A DNA stretch of 64,000 nt from Sphaerulina vaccinii (GCA_022570795.1 JAKUDP010000025.1:697001-761000), one strand, 5' to 3'; positions 1-10,484 are shown, numbered from the stretch's first letter. The notes: a model not told the origin generated them from the letters alone. Translations and numbers: made by a program.

Positions 1-127
1 TCAGCCAGTGGGAGGCTAAAAGTGCCACTGCATGCCTCGGAGGATCAGATCGAATCAGTGGCTATGTATGCAGCTAGCATAGACAATTTCGTAGTGCGGA
101 CTGTTCGTCCGAGTCTTTCAACCACAG

Positions 128-1936
128 CTACGTCTTGATCGAGCGAAAGTAGTTCTCCCAGAACCTGATGCCATCCAGGCATTGGTCTCGACATAAAGCG
201 CCAGTTTCCTCAGCCATCTCAAGCTCTTCCGTTGCCACTCCTACACTCCAGCCAAAGTGTTCGGCAGCGTCCTGAGCAGTGATTCCTCTGCCGAACGATT
301 GAGCTACCAGATCGTCCGCCGGAGGAAACGCGAATTGTGGTTCTCTTAGCCAGGTGAGCAAGGTTCCAATAGTCTTCTCGTCGGTTCTGCTGCGATCTTG
401 CACTACTAGCAAGCCACTCTTGAAGCGGCGCAGTCGCACTGGCATATGTAGGCTGTCCCACATATTGGCTGCTTTCTCAAAGTCCAGTGGAGACACGAGT
501 TCAATGCCGTTGCGAGTGCGATTGAAGACTTGCCACAAGTCCACGAGAGACATGATGCCACCCTCTTTACGAAGAACGCCCTTGCGATCATCGGTGAGGA
601 ACTCTGCCAGGTCTCGCGAAAGTTCTGTTACGTATAACTGCTCTGCGGATGAGCCTGTGCCTAGCATATCTTTTGTAGTCACTAGTCCCAGCGCTGAGGC
701 AGAGTCCGAAATGATCCTCTTTGTGTCATCACTTGAGGTACCATTAGATTGCCTGGCGAATTGTTCCGCCATTTGGATGACCTCTTTCGCAGATGTCATC
801 AGCGCCTCGAGATCTTCGAATGCAGTCCCGATGACGGCCTGATTGTTCTGACGGAGAGCAGCGCCTCTTTGCTCGAGACCAGCTATTCCGACCACACGTT
901 GTGGCACGCTTGGTGGTGCTGACAGACCCCCAGGCTGTGGTGGCGTGCCACTCGGTCTAGGCACCGGCGGTGCACTTTGCAATAACCATTTACGTTGTAC
1001 CAACGCCTCCTGCAGTCGGTCCAGAAACACTTTCTCGCCGCCTGCTCGGAATGAGAACTTGATCGTCTCAATCGTATGATCATCTGCAATCGAAGAGCCT
1101 GGAAGACTAGGTCCTGGAGACTCTGGTCGTCTTGTAGTCTCTTCAATCAGACGTGAAGCACGATTTGGTCCAGCTTGAAGAGGCGCTCCGCAGATCTCGC
1201 AGCTCGTCATGCCTGGGAAGTTCTGGTAAGTGCACCGCGGGCAGAGATTGTGGGTGGAGGCTGGTGTCGGAGGTGTTGAGCCATGAGGTGGCGTAGATAG
1301 CGCGTCCATTGAGCTGGGAGGAGTGCCGGGCATGCTGTTCGATATACCGCTTGGCCTATTGGACATGGCCGCGATGGAAGCTTTGATCATCAAAGCAAGT
1401 GGTGGCTTCACACCACATGCTTGACAGGCAGGTAATGGTGTGTGCTGATTTGCCGTGCCCGGATCAAAGTTAGGAGGCACTGTGTTCGACATGCCACAGA
1501 TTGGGCAAATCCAGGTGGCGTTGATATCTCTAGCTGGTGCTGGAGAGGGCACGAAGCGAGGGGTTGAGCCATTCTGTCCTACCAAAGCATCGGCTGGAGA
1601 TGCATAACGAGGCACGGGGCTTCGAATGGTACCATAAGCAGTCTTCTTAGGTGTTTTCGGGAAGAGAGTAATCTTGGCGGAAGACTTTAAGAAGCCGGCG
1701 TAGAACTCGGGTCTCTCGATCTCTTTGAGGTCCACGGCTACTGAGTACTTTCGTGGCTCTTCGTTGTCGACATAGCATACGCGATGTGAAGTCAGGTATG
1801 CATGTCCATTTTGGTGATTCGGTATTTTGAACTTTCCCTCGTATAGTCCGACTCCGTCCTGGACGAACAGTAAGGTCTCGTCATCGTAGAGTGATGGCCG
1901 GAGCGCGGTAGTAAGATCCAGGTGACGGAGAAACAT
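128..1936 (-). CDS. vps36: ESCRT-II subunit Vps36
   Basis: Vacuolar sorting protein 36, the ubiquitin- and lipid-binding subunit of the endosomal ESCRT-II complex that helps sort ubiquitinated membrane proteins into multivesicular bodies. Single exon, 602 aa. The N-terminus (MFLRHLDLT..., DETLLFVQDGVGLYEGK, TSHRVCYVD) is the GLUE/PH-like domain. Two Cys4 zinc-finger-like segments follow (CPICG...CQACG near residue 145, CPRCTYQNFPGMTSCEICG near 235, the second a clear NZF/RanBP2 type). The C-terminal third is the winged-helix Vps36/Snf8-type region (GVATEELEMAEETGALCRD near the end). I start at the ATG at 1936 because it gives the family N-terminus; six upstream codons are open but lack an ATG. 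Divergent from the Thp3-like gene. Confidence 0.93.
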   Translation of the reverse strand: MFLRHLDLTTALRPSLYDDETLLFVQDGVGLYEGKFKIPNHQNGHAYLTSHRVCYVDNEEPRKYSVAVDLKEIERPEFYAGFLKSSAKITLFPKTPKKTAYGTIRSPVPRYASPADALVGQNGSTPRFVPSPAPARDINATWICPICGMSNTVPPNFDPGTANQHTPLPACQACGVKPPLALMIKASIAAMSNRPSGISNSMPGTPPSSMDALSTPPHGSTPPTPASTHNLCPRCTYQNFPGMTSCEICGAPLQAGPNRASRLIEETTRRPESPGPSLPGSSIADDHTIETIKFSFRAGGEKVFLDRLQEALVQRKWLLQSAPPVPRPSGTPPQPGGLSAPPSVPQRVVGIAGLEQRGAALRQNNQAVIGTAFEDLEALMTSAKEVIQMAEQFARQSNGTSSDDTKRIISDSASALGLVTTKDMLGTGSSAEQLYVTELSRDLAEFLTDDRKGVLRKEGGIMSLVDLWQVFNRTRNGIELVSPLDFEKAANMWDSLHMPVRLRRFKSGLLVVQDRSRTDEKTIGTLLTWLREPQFAFPPADDLVAQSFGRGITAQDAAEHFGWSVGVATEELEMAEETGALCRDQCLDGIRFWENYFRSIKT

Positions 1937-2485
1937 TCGCAGACATAGGGACAAGCGATCAAGAGGGCCGCGATAAACTTGTCCTTGTACGACCGCGAAG
2001 TGAAGCGAGATGGTATCGGAAATCCGCAGAGTAAGAGCAATAGGGTCCTCGTGGGCAGACTGTTCCAGTGTCCTCGATGTCTGTACCCGTTGTTGATGTT
2101 ATCGTCTCGCACTCTGGTCCATCTCAACGGATGACATCGAAGTTGCCCAAAATCCCAGCATTTAAATTCGCCAAGATCATCGACCTTGCCTCGGGGCGAC
2201 TTCTCTCACCTCTCTTTCACTCCCTCCGTTCTTCTGTCACCGACTTGCCATCGCACACTCTTATTCGCGACGGTGCAACTCACGACATACACACAATCGA
2301 CCACCATTTTCGCGCTCGACACTATTTCACATCTCTGTTCTGCGACCGACTGCTACCATTGAGGACTCTTTGTGCGCCACCTCGTCGATTTGCTTTGTGC
2401 GGTCGCAATCTGCTTTCGAGTCTTGCCTTCGCACGCCGATTCACAACACCATCACCATAGACATACCAGTTCAGTTCTGGCGGTG

Positions 2486-4082
2486 ATGGCGATACCATCT
2501 TACACCGCCGTGACGACGAGGCCTGCTTTCATTAGTGGACCCGTGGCCGCGGCTGCACCAGCATCTGCGCCTGCGCCTGCACCTGCAGCAAACGCTTTTC
2601 CTCAGTCGCTCAAAGACTGGGTTGGCAATGCCTTTCTTGAGTTCAATAAACACAAGAATGAGCCTCAGTTCGGCGGGATTCACGACGCGGACATCAAAGC
2701 CAAGCTGTCTGCCTCAATCAAGGAAGCACAGGAGAACGGCACCATGCACACGCGCGATTGGTCGTCATATCCCTTGCCTCATCTGTTGATCCTCGAGGAA
2801 CGTCAAAAGAAAATGTACATGGCGCAGAATGCCATATTAGCTAACCTACACTCCGATCTTGGTTCATACGGCGTTGTTTCGCCTGCCAGCAAAAAGAGGA
2901 AGTCCGCGGACCAGGACCTGACTGATGCTGCCGGCCGCGCCGTGACCCCACCATGGAAGAAAGCGAACACCAAGAGCATCGCCGATCGTATTACTGGGCA
3001 AAGTAAAAAGCAAGAGAAGAAGAATAAAAACAATGCAAAGAATGGCAAGTTCGACAACAGCGAGGCAGCGCTTGAAAGGCGGCGCCAACGCTTCGGTCAC
3101 ATTTCACCCAATTCATCTCCACCTCACTCTCGTGATGACTCTCCTGCGGTGATCGCAACTTCTGGACCCATCGTCGGCACTTGCGATGTTCTCGAGAAGA
3201 GATATTTCAGGTTGACAGCTCCTCCTAATCCCAACACTGTCCGACCTCTTGCCCTCCTGGAGAAAGCCCTTGAACATGTCATAGCCAGATGGAAGGCTGG
3301 CAGAGACTACACGTATGTGTGTGACCAAATGAAGTCCATCAGACAGGATCTCACTGTCCAACATCTGAAGAACAAATTCACCATCAGAGTATACGAAGTA
3401 CACGCTCGAATTGCACTGGAGAAGGGGGATATGGGTGAGTACAACCAATGTCAGACACAACTTCGTGCTCTGTACAAGATGAAGTTGGGAGAGAATGGCG
3501 GAAGTGGCGGTAACCAGGATGAGTTCACGGCGTATCGTATTCTGTACCTGATTTATACGCGCAACCGGACCGACATGAACAACATGTTGGCAGATCTAAC
3601 CACAGCAGACAAAAAGGGACCATTTGTGCGACTCGCACTGAACGTTCGACAAGCATTGGCTGCTGGCAACTACCACAGATTCTTCAAGCTATACAATGAA
3701 GCACAAGACTGGAACATGGCACCCTTCTTGATGGACATGTTCATCGAGAGGGAGCGTGTCGGTGCGATGTCAGCTATCTGCAGAGCGTGAGTCACCTCCA
3801 TCTAATTCTTTGACCATTGTGCTAACAAAGCTATGTAGATACAAACCGGACGTCAGCAGCAAGTTCATTACCCAAGAACTCGGCTTTGCAGTAGACGAGG
3901 ACGAATCAGTATTCGAGGCTGACCAGCTGCGATCATGCCTCGATTTCATAACACGACACGGTGGGCAACATCTGCTGCAAGATAAAGACGGCGATGTCCG
4001 GGTAGCGACTGGCAAGGCTGGCAACCTGTTCGAAGGAGCGAAACAGGCTTCCAGCAGAGTCGACATCAAGGGCCAGATATGA
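2486..4082 (+). CDS. thp3: SAC3/GANP-domain protein, Thp3 (LENG8-like)
   Basis: Predicted nuclear mRNA-biogenesis factor of the SAC3/GANP family, closest in layout to yeast Thp3, which works with the COP9/PCI protein Csn12 in transcription elongation and splicing. Exons 2486-3786 and 3839-4082, 514 aa; the 52-nt intron has GTGAGT, a GCTAAC branch site and TAG. An Ala/Pro-rich N-terminus and a basic middle (KKRKSADQD, KSKKQEKKNKNNAK) precede the SAC3/GANP domain (TCDVLEKRYFRLTAPP..., ending AYKPDVSSKFITQELGF) from about residue 235. The ATG at 2486 is the first in this frame; 5' of it lies a pyrimidine-rich leader. Confidence 0.88.
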
Positions 4083-6043
4083 TCCCCTCCACCCCCTTTA
4101 GCGCGAGTTTCTCCTTACTTTCTCGTCGCTCGAGCCTCAACCACCACACTAACTCATCCACGAAGCGGAGTCGCGGAGGACATACGAGGGAAGTGACTGT
4201 ACAGTCGCCGAGGCATGACCAGAGTGCTCCTCTCACATGGCAGCTCCGATAGCATACTTACCTTAGCTGCCTGCAATGCGGGAACACCTCACCAGCTGGC
4301 GCGGTCATGAGAAGGACGAGTGGCAAGAACTACAGCACTCCAAGAACCAGTGATGTGACGATCTATGATCTATGGGCTCAGGCGTGGCAGGCGATTTGCT
4401 TTCGAGATACCATGGGCGCATGCATTGGCATGCTGAAGGCGTGAAGAGGTGTGCATAGGCATAGGTATGGCGCTTGCAACATAGTCGATTCAATGGACCA
4501 ATTCTGTTCCGTACCTAGCTTATGACACATCGCTCAAATTTCAAGAGTGATGTGCTACTTCCGAGATTTGTGCTACAAGTCACTCATCAGATGGCTTCCT
4601 GTATCGGCCTCTTGAGTATCCACACTATCTCCACGCATCTCAAACAACGATGGCTGCTGATGTGGTGGTCGGGCACGTCAGACCGTCTTCAAGTTCCAGC
4701 CCATTGGCGAAATGTGTGTATGCCTGATGCAATATAGATTCACTGTATCGGGTTTGCTACCATACCATATGCCCGACATGTCCCAGCAGACGTGTGTATG
4801 CCTGGTGCACTATAGAATAATCAACCAACATGTGTCCCAGTGAGCCACGCGACCTTCTGCCGCCTTGCCATCTGCCAGGAACCACTGACCCAAGAATAAG
4901 CGACGAATGAGGTATTTCAGCGCTTGACTGAGTTATGCTATAGGCTATGTAGAGGGTGTTTTGAACGAATCGGATTGGATGCGGACGAGCTTCTCGAGCC
5001 CAGCGGGGCGTTTGCTGCTGCTGCAAGGCGTTGGAACATGCATGGCCTCCACGGCGTAGACTGATGTACGATGATGTGTGATAGGACTGGGCAGTGCTTC
5101 GGCCTTCCCATCTGTGGTTCGGATGCACGTTGAACGTGGAGATGGACAGCCTTTCAAGTGGGACGGATCCTATCACTATTGCTGGCCACCACATGGTACA
5201 AGTTCTTATTCTTGGTACGGATACAGGGTCAGGTGAAGAGACGACAGCTCATGTTCTTGTTCTTCTTGTTCTTCGATATTCGAGTCTGCTTGTTGCTGCC
5301 CGGGTGTGTTTAAGCTCCTCTTCTTGCAGATCTGTCACGCTCTTGGTGCTGTGATATCACATTCGCTTTGCTTCTTTGTCTTCTCCTTCATTCACACATC
5401 TTCTTCTCCATCACCAACAAGGAGGTCAGTCTTGATCCGGCAGTCCAGGCCCATTGTCCAGCTTCTCGGCCGCTCTTCGTGCCAGCCCAACGACAAAGAA
5501 ACGGTGGCCGATCATACAGATTAGCTGGGATATACTCGAGATACCCTGCCTGCCTCGCTCCCACCAACACGGCACAACGAATAAGCTTCTTCGACAGAGG
5601 GGCAGACACTTCCCAAACACACTTCGACCAGCATCAAGGAAGACGACCTTCGCTTGGACGCACACTATTGCTGTCCGCTGCCACAAGACCACGCGCCGCC
5701 CGCACGCATATCCCATTGTTGATTGCTGCTTGCCACGAGTTTACGATTGACGACGACGACGAAGTCTCACATTGTGACCGTGCGACAGACCAGCGCCACG
5801 TGCGACTTCAAACCAGCGTCGCGCTTGCACACACCACACGGACGCAGACAGAGAGGCACAGCCACTTCCCGATAAGGAACACGCAACGGATATTGCGAGG
5901 GGAGGGACAGATCGCGTCGCACTCGATTCCACGCCACCAGCGCCGCCTCTACTACCACCACATCCATTGCGCCGCGCACTCTACGCGAGACAGTCGCTCA
6001 GCATTTGCGAGAAGGTGCGCGCGCGGCGACATCCGGCGGCATC
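4083..6043. other. Long intergenic region and probable bem1 leader
   Basis: No convincing coding exon in about 1.96 kb. It holds a short direct repeat (4714/4792), a CTTGTT-rich pyrimidine tract near 5250-5285 and a GAC-repeat near 5747-5761. Open frames on the + strand from 5368 to 6144 look like chance; the right-hand kilobase is most likely promoter and 5' leader of bem1. Confidence 0.5.
4714..4816. repeat. Imperfect 25-nt direct repeat pair
   Basis: Bases 4714-4738 and 4792-4816 are the same 25-nt sequence (beginning GTGTGTATGCCTG) with two mismatches, 78 bp apart. No function is evident. Confidence 0.6.
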
Positions 6044-8125
6044 ATGAAGGTGGGTTTGGAGGAGAAACATCGGCGCACAAGCCGGGGGCAGAACTGACAC
6101 TGACACACTGGGCAGAATCCACTCCGGCGATCTGTAAAGAGTGATAAGCACGACTCTGCGAGCGCAAAAACGCCATTGTCGATACCGCAGAAAGATGCCA
6201 TTGCAATAGAACCGCCAAAGAAGGTACGTTAAGAGAAAGAGAACGGATGCGAAAGGAAAATATAAGCAATATATTGCGATTCACGTCGATAGAGCCGCGA
6301 ACTCTGAGGCTAACTCTCTTGCTCGGATGAACAGGTCATCAAAGCCATATACGACTACAATGCCCCTCCCGACACTCAGATGTACCTCTCCTTCAGCGCT
6401 GGCGATTTCCTGCACGTTGTGAGCCGCGAGAACGATCCGGACTGGTACGAAGCCTGCAATCCCTTGCGCAACGAGCGCGGACTGGTACCTGTGAAATACT
6501 TTGAAAACGTGGGCAAGACGGTGCGTGACTCGGGCGATTCGTCAAGGTCAATCACGAGTACAACGCATGACAGCGGATACGCGGAAGGTTCAACGCCGCC
6601 CACGGTTACTTCTACGCCTCGAATGCCACCTATGAGCATGAATGGAGCAGGACCAATGCAGAGTATGCCTGGGCACCGGCCCTCGAAGTCTTTTGGAAAG
6701 TCGCCGGCAGGGATCTATGGAATAGTTTCGTATGACTTTCATGCGGAGAGACCAGATGAGCTGGATGCGAAGGAGGGAGAGGCAATCATAGTGATTGCAC
6801 AGTCGAACCCGGAGTGGTTCGTCGCGAAGCCCATAACACGGCTTGGTGGGCCTGGACTGATTCCGGTGTCATTCATTGAGATCCGAGATATGGTGACCGG
6901 ACGAGCTGCGGATGATCCGATAGCAGCGGTGCGAGCAGCTGGCATTCCGAGGGTGGAAGAGTGGAAGAAGATGGCAGCAGAGTACAAGAACACAAGTATA
7001 CCCCTGGGCACAGTGTCAAGTGCAGGGAATGTGGACCAAGCTATGAGCCGGTTGAGCTTGCAGCAGAATGGACAGTCAGGGAATGGATCCATGCACTCAA
7101 GGCAGGCCAGCATTTCGACACAACAGCAACAGAACATGTTTGCGCCCATCCGAGCTTCTGTGCCCCGATACACATACGCGGACGACAAGTTCCACTTCGT
7201 TGTGGAGTGCAAACTTGCGAACAACAATCACTACGATCTGTCAAGGATATACGAGGACTTCTACGAGCTACAAATCAACTTGATCAACGCATTTCCCGAA
7301 GAGGCAGGGCAAACGCCTGGGAAGCAGAGAACACTGCCATATATGCCAGGACCGGTCAAGTACGTTACTGATAACATCACTGAAGGACGAAGAGCGAATC
7401 TGGACGAATACCTGCGAGATCTACTACGATTACCGCAGCATATCATACACTCTTCTCTGATCAGAGGCTTCTTTGCACTACGAGACGGAGACTACGAAGT
7501 GGATCCCGCGACTGTAGATCTCAACGAACACGCACGACCCAATGACGGAACACAACGGCATTCGCAAGCTTCTATGGGGAGCGGACAATCTGGACAACAG
7601 CAGCCATATCAGAGCCAAGCTGGACAGGCACGAGCGCATCAGTACACACCTTCTCAAGCGTCAACTTCAAATGGCGCCTTCCATCGACCTCAAGCTAGTC
7701 AAGCTTCAGCATCTTTCAGCAGCCAATCTCCCGGCCCAGGCGGTCTCGCAGCCCCACCTGCCGTCTCACGCCAGCACACGAACGTCTCACACACGACTAT
7801 CAACAGCACAGCTTCTACAGGTCCGGTTAAAGTCAAAGCCTGGTTCGACCGCGATACTTGCGTCGTAATCCGCATGCCTGCGAGAGGACAATTCGGTTTC
7901 GAAGACCTAAGAAAGAAAATCGTAGAAAGAAGAAAACTGGAATTCGGCGAGGCTGCGGAGCTTGCGGCTGGGGATCTGGACATCGAATATCGAGATGAGA
8001 AGGATGGAGAGTACTATCGACTTGAAGGAGATGAAGATCTTGATATTGCCGTTGAGAGGAATGAGAAATTGACACTTGCGGTGAGGGCTGCGAAGCCAGC
8101 TCCTGCGCCGATAGCAGCAGCGTGA
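6044..8125 (+). CDS. bem1: Polarity scaffold Bem1 (SH3-SH3-PX-PB1)
   Basis: Scaffold that joins the Cdc42 exchange factor Cdc24, Cdc42-GTP and PAK kinases at sites of polarised growth. Exons 6044-6049 (just ATG AAG), 6116-6223 and 6335-8125 give 634 aa. The six-base first exon is supported because it restores the family N-terminus MKNPLRRSVKSDK and both introns have GT/AG with good phase. Domains: SH3 about 39-98 (VIKAIYDYNAPPD...GLVPVKYFE), SH3 about 164-223 (GIVSYDFHAERPDELDA...LIPVSFIEI), PX about 315-430 (PRYTYADDKFHFVVE), Gln/Ser-rich linker, PB1 about 541-628 (VKVKAWFDRDTCVVIRM...DLDIAVERN). The minuscule exon 1 makes this gene easy to mis-start at the internal ATG 6380, which would destroy SH3-1. 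Confidence 0.93.
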
Positions 8126-8649
8126 GAGTGATGAGCTCGGATGTGTGCGTTGAGTGCGATTGGGACAGGCGACTGGCGTTTCTGGAGCACAGTATACCCT
8201 TTTCTTCTAAGCTTGATTGGGTTGGGAGGCTTGCTTTGCTTGTTTTGATTGATATGGAATGGTGGAATGGATGGAAAACGACTTTTATGGAAACATGAAG
8301 AGAAGAAGACAACGTATGGGCATGAGAAAAGAGGAAGAGCCTTGGATTGCGCTGTCTGAGCGGCGGGCAATGCATTGTGAAGGAAGGAAAGTGTTTATCA
8401 TTCTCGAGGTGCCGACTGGCCATTGTATGCAGTGAGCGGCTGGCTGTATTACTCGCGAAGTTTTGAGTAGGTAGCTGAATGAGAAGGAAAGAGGAGATTT
8501 CAAAAGTCATTGTAGTCCTCGGTTTCGTTGTGCTGGTGATGTGGAGAACAAAAAGTGGACTTACATTTGAGCATGCATGAACGATAATGGGTGTCGCTGA
8601 CTATGAGTAGCTCGATATCGCATAGATGGAAGACAAAACGATGAGAGGC
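8126..8649. other. bem1 3' flank
   Basis: 3' untranslated and intergenic sequence between bem1 and the small-RNA array. Purine-rich just after the stop; nothing else recognisable. Confidence 0.5.
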
Positions 8650-8799
8650 AAAAGAACGCCCGGGACAATGCAGTAGCCAAGATATGAAAGACCAGGAGCA
8701 CGAGAGTGCTGCATCTTAATTTCTACACCGAGAACATTCGACCAAGCGACGGCATTGCCGAAGACTTACTGGTGTACCACTGAACCAAGGGCGATCGTT
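8650..8799 (-). ncRNA. Putative Pol III small RNA, unit 1
   Basis: Last unit of the array in transcription order. TATA-like box at 8821-8826 (27 nt upstream), A box TGGTTCAGTGG, core CAGTAAGTC, hairpin CGGC-AAT-GCCG, CGCTTG box, T-run complementary to A8650-8653. Terminal helix GAUCGCCC with GGGCGUUC (one mismatch); here CGCCC/GGGCG replaces the CGUCC/GGCG of most other units, a compensated change. About 147 nt. Confidence 0.55.
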
Positions 8800-8879
8800 G
8801 CGGATGTCTGCTGCAGGCTTGTATATGATATCTTTCCGTAGCTGGAGATACCTTAAAAGCAAAACCAAGAAGGTATGGC

Positions 8880-9023
8880 AAAACAATCGCCTCGTCCGTA
8901 TAGGCTGGAGGCAAAGAATCACCTCAACGACATACATCTCTGACTGTGCCTAGGACATCGCACTAACAAGCAACAGATTTCCCGCCGACTTACTGCTATA
9001 CCGTTAGACCACGGACGATCGTT
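8880..9023 (-). ncRNA. Putative Pol III small RNA, unit 2
   Basis: TATATAAT-type box at 9046-9053 (minus-strand spacing 28 nt), A box TGGTCTAACGG, core CAGTAAGTC. The terminal helix is ten continuous pairs, AACGAUCGUC with GGCGAUUGUU. The internal hairpin is wobble-rich (CGGCGG-GAAAU-CUGUUG). T-run opposite A8880-8883. About 141 nt. Confidence 0.6.
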
Positions 9024-9117
9024 GCAGGCGGACGCCAAAGGCTCGTATATAATACCTGACTGCATAGCTGGAGATAAGTAGAGATAATTGAGCAGCAAAA
9101 GAGGAGAACGAAAGGAC

Positions 9118-9263
9118 AAAAAGATCGCCGCGAACAGGTAGTCCACAGAATGTACGTCGATTATGGTTTCTGCATATGTCTGACTGCATTCATCAAGTGC
9201 TTCAGCCAAGCGATAGCATTGCTAACGACTTACTGATCTACCTCTAGGCCACGGACGATCATT
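9118..9263 (-). ncRNA. Putative Pol III small RNA, unit 3
   Basis: TATA-like box 9285-9290, spacing 27 nt; A box TGGCCTAGAGG; core CAGTAAGTC; hairpin UAGC-AAU-GCUA, a double compensatory change relative to unit 1; five-T terminator opposite 9118-9122. Terminal helix GAUCGUC with GGCGAUC. Confidence 0.6.
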
Positions 9264-9346
9264 AGGAAAAGCTTCTGGTGAAGTGTATATGACAGTTGAC
9301 TGTATGGCTGGAGATGGTTAAGCAGCAAAATAGGGGACGAAACGGC

Positions 9347-9488
9347 AAAAAGATCGCCTCGACCATGTCGGCGATAGTGGTTAACCTCGAGAGTACCACT
9401 TAGTAGCTCTTGTTGTTGCCACGACATCTTTCAAGCGACAGTGTCACTGTCGACTTACTGATATACCGCTAGGCCATGGACGATCATT
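9347..9488 (-). ncRNA. Putative Pol III small RNA, unit 4
   Basis: TATA-like box near 9512-9517, spacing 29 nt; A box TGGCCTAGCGG; core CAGTAAGTC; seven-pair hairpin CGACAGU-GAC-ACUGUCG; GCTTGAA box; five-T terminator opposite 9347-9351; terminal helix GAUCGUC/GGCGAUC. Confidence 0.6.
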
Positions 9489-9577
9489 GCAGTTGAGTCC
9501 TATGAAGCATATATGATACCTGTCCTGGTACTCGTATAGCAGAGTATGTCGAGGCTGCCAAAATGTGGACGGAAAGC

Positions 9578-9730
9578 AAAACAATCGCCTCGGCCATGTC
9601 AGCGACAAGGTATTGGTGCCAGTGAAGCCAGAGAATGTGATGTCTTGCTCCTGTAACATTCACGCCTTGAAGTCAAGCGACAACATTGCTGACGGCTTAC
9701 TGCAGTACCGCTAGGCCACGGAAGATCATT
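9578..9730 (-). ncRNA. Putative Pol III small RNA, unit 5
   Basis: TATA-like box 9752-9757, spacing 27 nt; A box TGGCCTAGCGG; core AGTAAGCC; hairpin CAGC-AAU-GUUG; terminal helix AAUGAUCUUC with GGCGAUUGUU (nine of ten positions pair); T-run opposite 9578-9581. Confidence 0.55.
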
Positions 9731-9835
9731 GCAATTGCCGCGTTGTGAACTGTATATGATGCCCACCTGTCCTGTATCCAGGATGCTGGCAAAAAGAACA
9801 GCCAGCTGAGATGGGCAGAAAGGAGAGACAAGTGC

Positions 9836-9984
9836 AAAACGATCGCCTTCATGACCGCGATGAGTCCTGAGACCGCTCACGGCGATGTTACTTGCACATC
9901 GAGCTAGCCGTATGTCAGACTCTCTTTCAAGCGTCAGCGATCCTGGAGACTTACTAGAACACCGTTAGGCCATGGACGATCATT
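9836..9984 (-). ncRNA. Putative Pol III small RNA, unit 6
   Basis: TATATAAT-type box at 10005-10014, spacing 27 nt; A box TGGCCTAACGG; core TAGTAAGTC; GCTTGAA box; ten-pair terminal helix AAUGAUCGUC/GGCGAUCGUU; T-run opposite 9836-9839. Its internal hairpin is weak (three pairs). Confidence 0.55.
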
Positions 9985-10089
9985 GTAAATTCTGTCCTGT
10001 GAAGTGTATATAATGCTTGCCTCAGGTCTCCTCGTCTGGTCAAAAGAACTGAGTATGCTGGATTAAACCCATTTGGCAAAAGATTTGGC

Positions 10090-10239
10090 AAAAGAATCGC
10101 CCCGAGTAGCGCGACATGTCTTGGAAAACTCTATGTCTTCTGGATCGGACATGTTCATCTAACCGTGCACAAGTCACTGTTTCAAGCATCAGCGATGCTG
10201 ATGACTTACTGACGAACCGCTAGACCACGGACGATTGTT
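10090..10239 (-). ncRNA. Putative Pol III small RNA, unit 7
   Basis: TATA-like box 10260-10265, spacing 26 nt; A box TGGTCTAGCGG; core CAGTAAGTC; seven-pair hairpin CAUCAGC-AUC-GCUGAUG; GCTTGAA box. Terminal helix AAUCGUC/GGCGAUU has A-U where units 3, 4 and 6 have G-C. T-run opposite 10090-10093, with a second TTTTGCC about 10 bp further downstream. Confidence 0.6.
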
Positions 10240-10315
10240 AAAGAGGCTGACTTCTGATTGTATATGGAGGTTGACCAGTTATGTTTCTGTTGTGTAAAAG
10301 GAAGTTTCGATGGGC

Positions 10316-10454
10316 AAAACAATCGCCTCCACACGAGCCGCACTGAGCAGTGATGCCTACTGGCATTCAAGTCAATTTCCACGCGCTTCTGAACCAAGCA
10401 TACGGCTAGCGTACGATTTATAGGTATACCATTAAACCACAGAGGATGATCGTT
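10316..10454 (-). ncRNA. Putative Pol III small RNA, unit 8
   Basis: First unit in transcription order and the most divergent. TATA-like box 10474-10479, spacing 25 nt; A box TGGTTTAATGG; core degenerate (TATAAATC); hairpin CGUACG-CUAGC-CGUAUG; terminal helix AACGAUC with GAUUGUU; T-run opposite 10316-10319. Confidence 0.5.
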
Positions 10455-10484
10455 GCTTGCCTCCATGTGATTCGTATATGATGC

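Larger units (their letters stand above)
8650..10484 (-). repeat. Tandem array of eight diverged small-RNA gene units
   Basis: Eight head-to-tail units, period about 210-255 bp, all read on the minus strand. Each contains, in order: TATA-like box (TATATG/TATATA), 25-29 nt later the 5' end of a terminal helix, an A box matching TRGYNNANNNG exactly in all eight, the core AGTAAGTC (six exact, one AGTAAGCC, one degenerate), a hairpin, a YGCTTG box, a variable stretch, the 3' helix strand GGCGAT, and a run of four or five T. Units differ by many substitutions, so they are old duplicates. No protein-coding frame is shared between them. Flanks are bem1 and cmc2. Confidence 0.8.

Noticed and set aside
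5368..6144. 258-codon open frame on the + strand upstream of bem1
   Set aside because: Composition is Arg/His/Thr-rich without family pattern and it overlaps the true bem1 first exons in another frame; best read as leader sequence.
8650..10484. Array units as ordinary tRNA genes
   Set aside because: A box and acceptor-like helix are present, but no T arm/B box and no anticodon arm of normal geometry; length about 145 nt.
8650..10484. CRISPR-like array
   Set aside because: Spacing is 210-255 bp, repeats are diverged and promoter/terminator-bearing, and the genome is eukaryotic.
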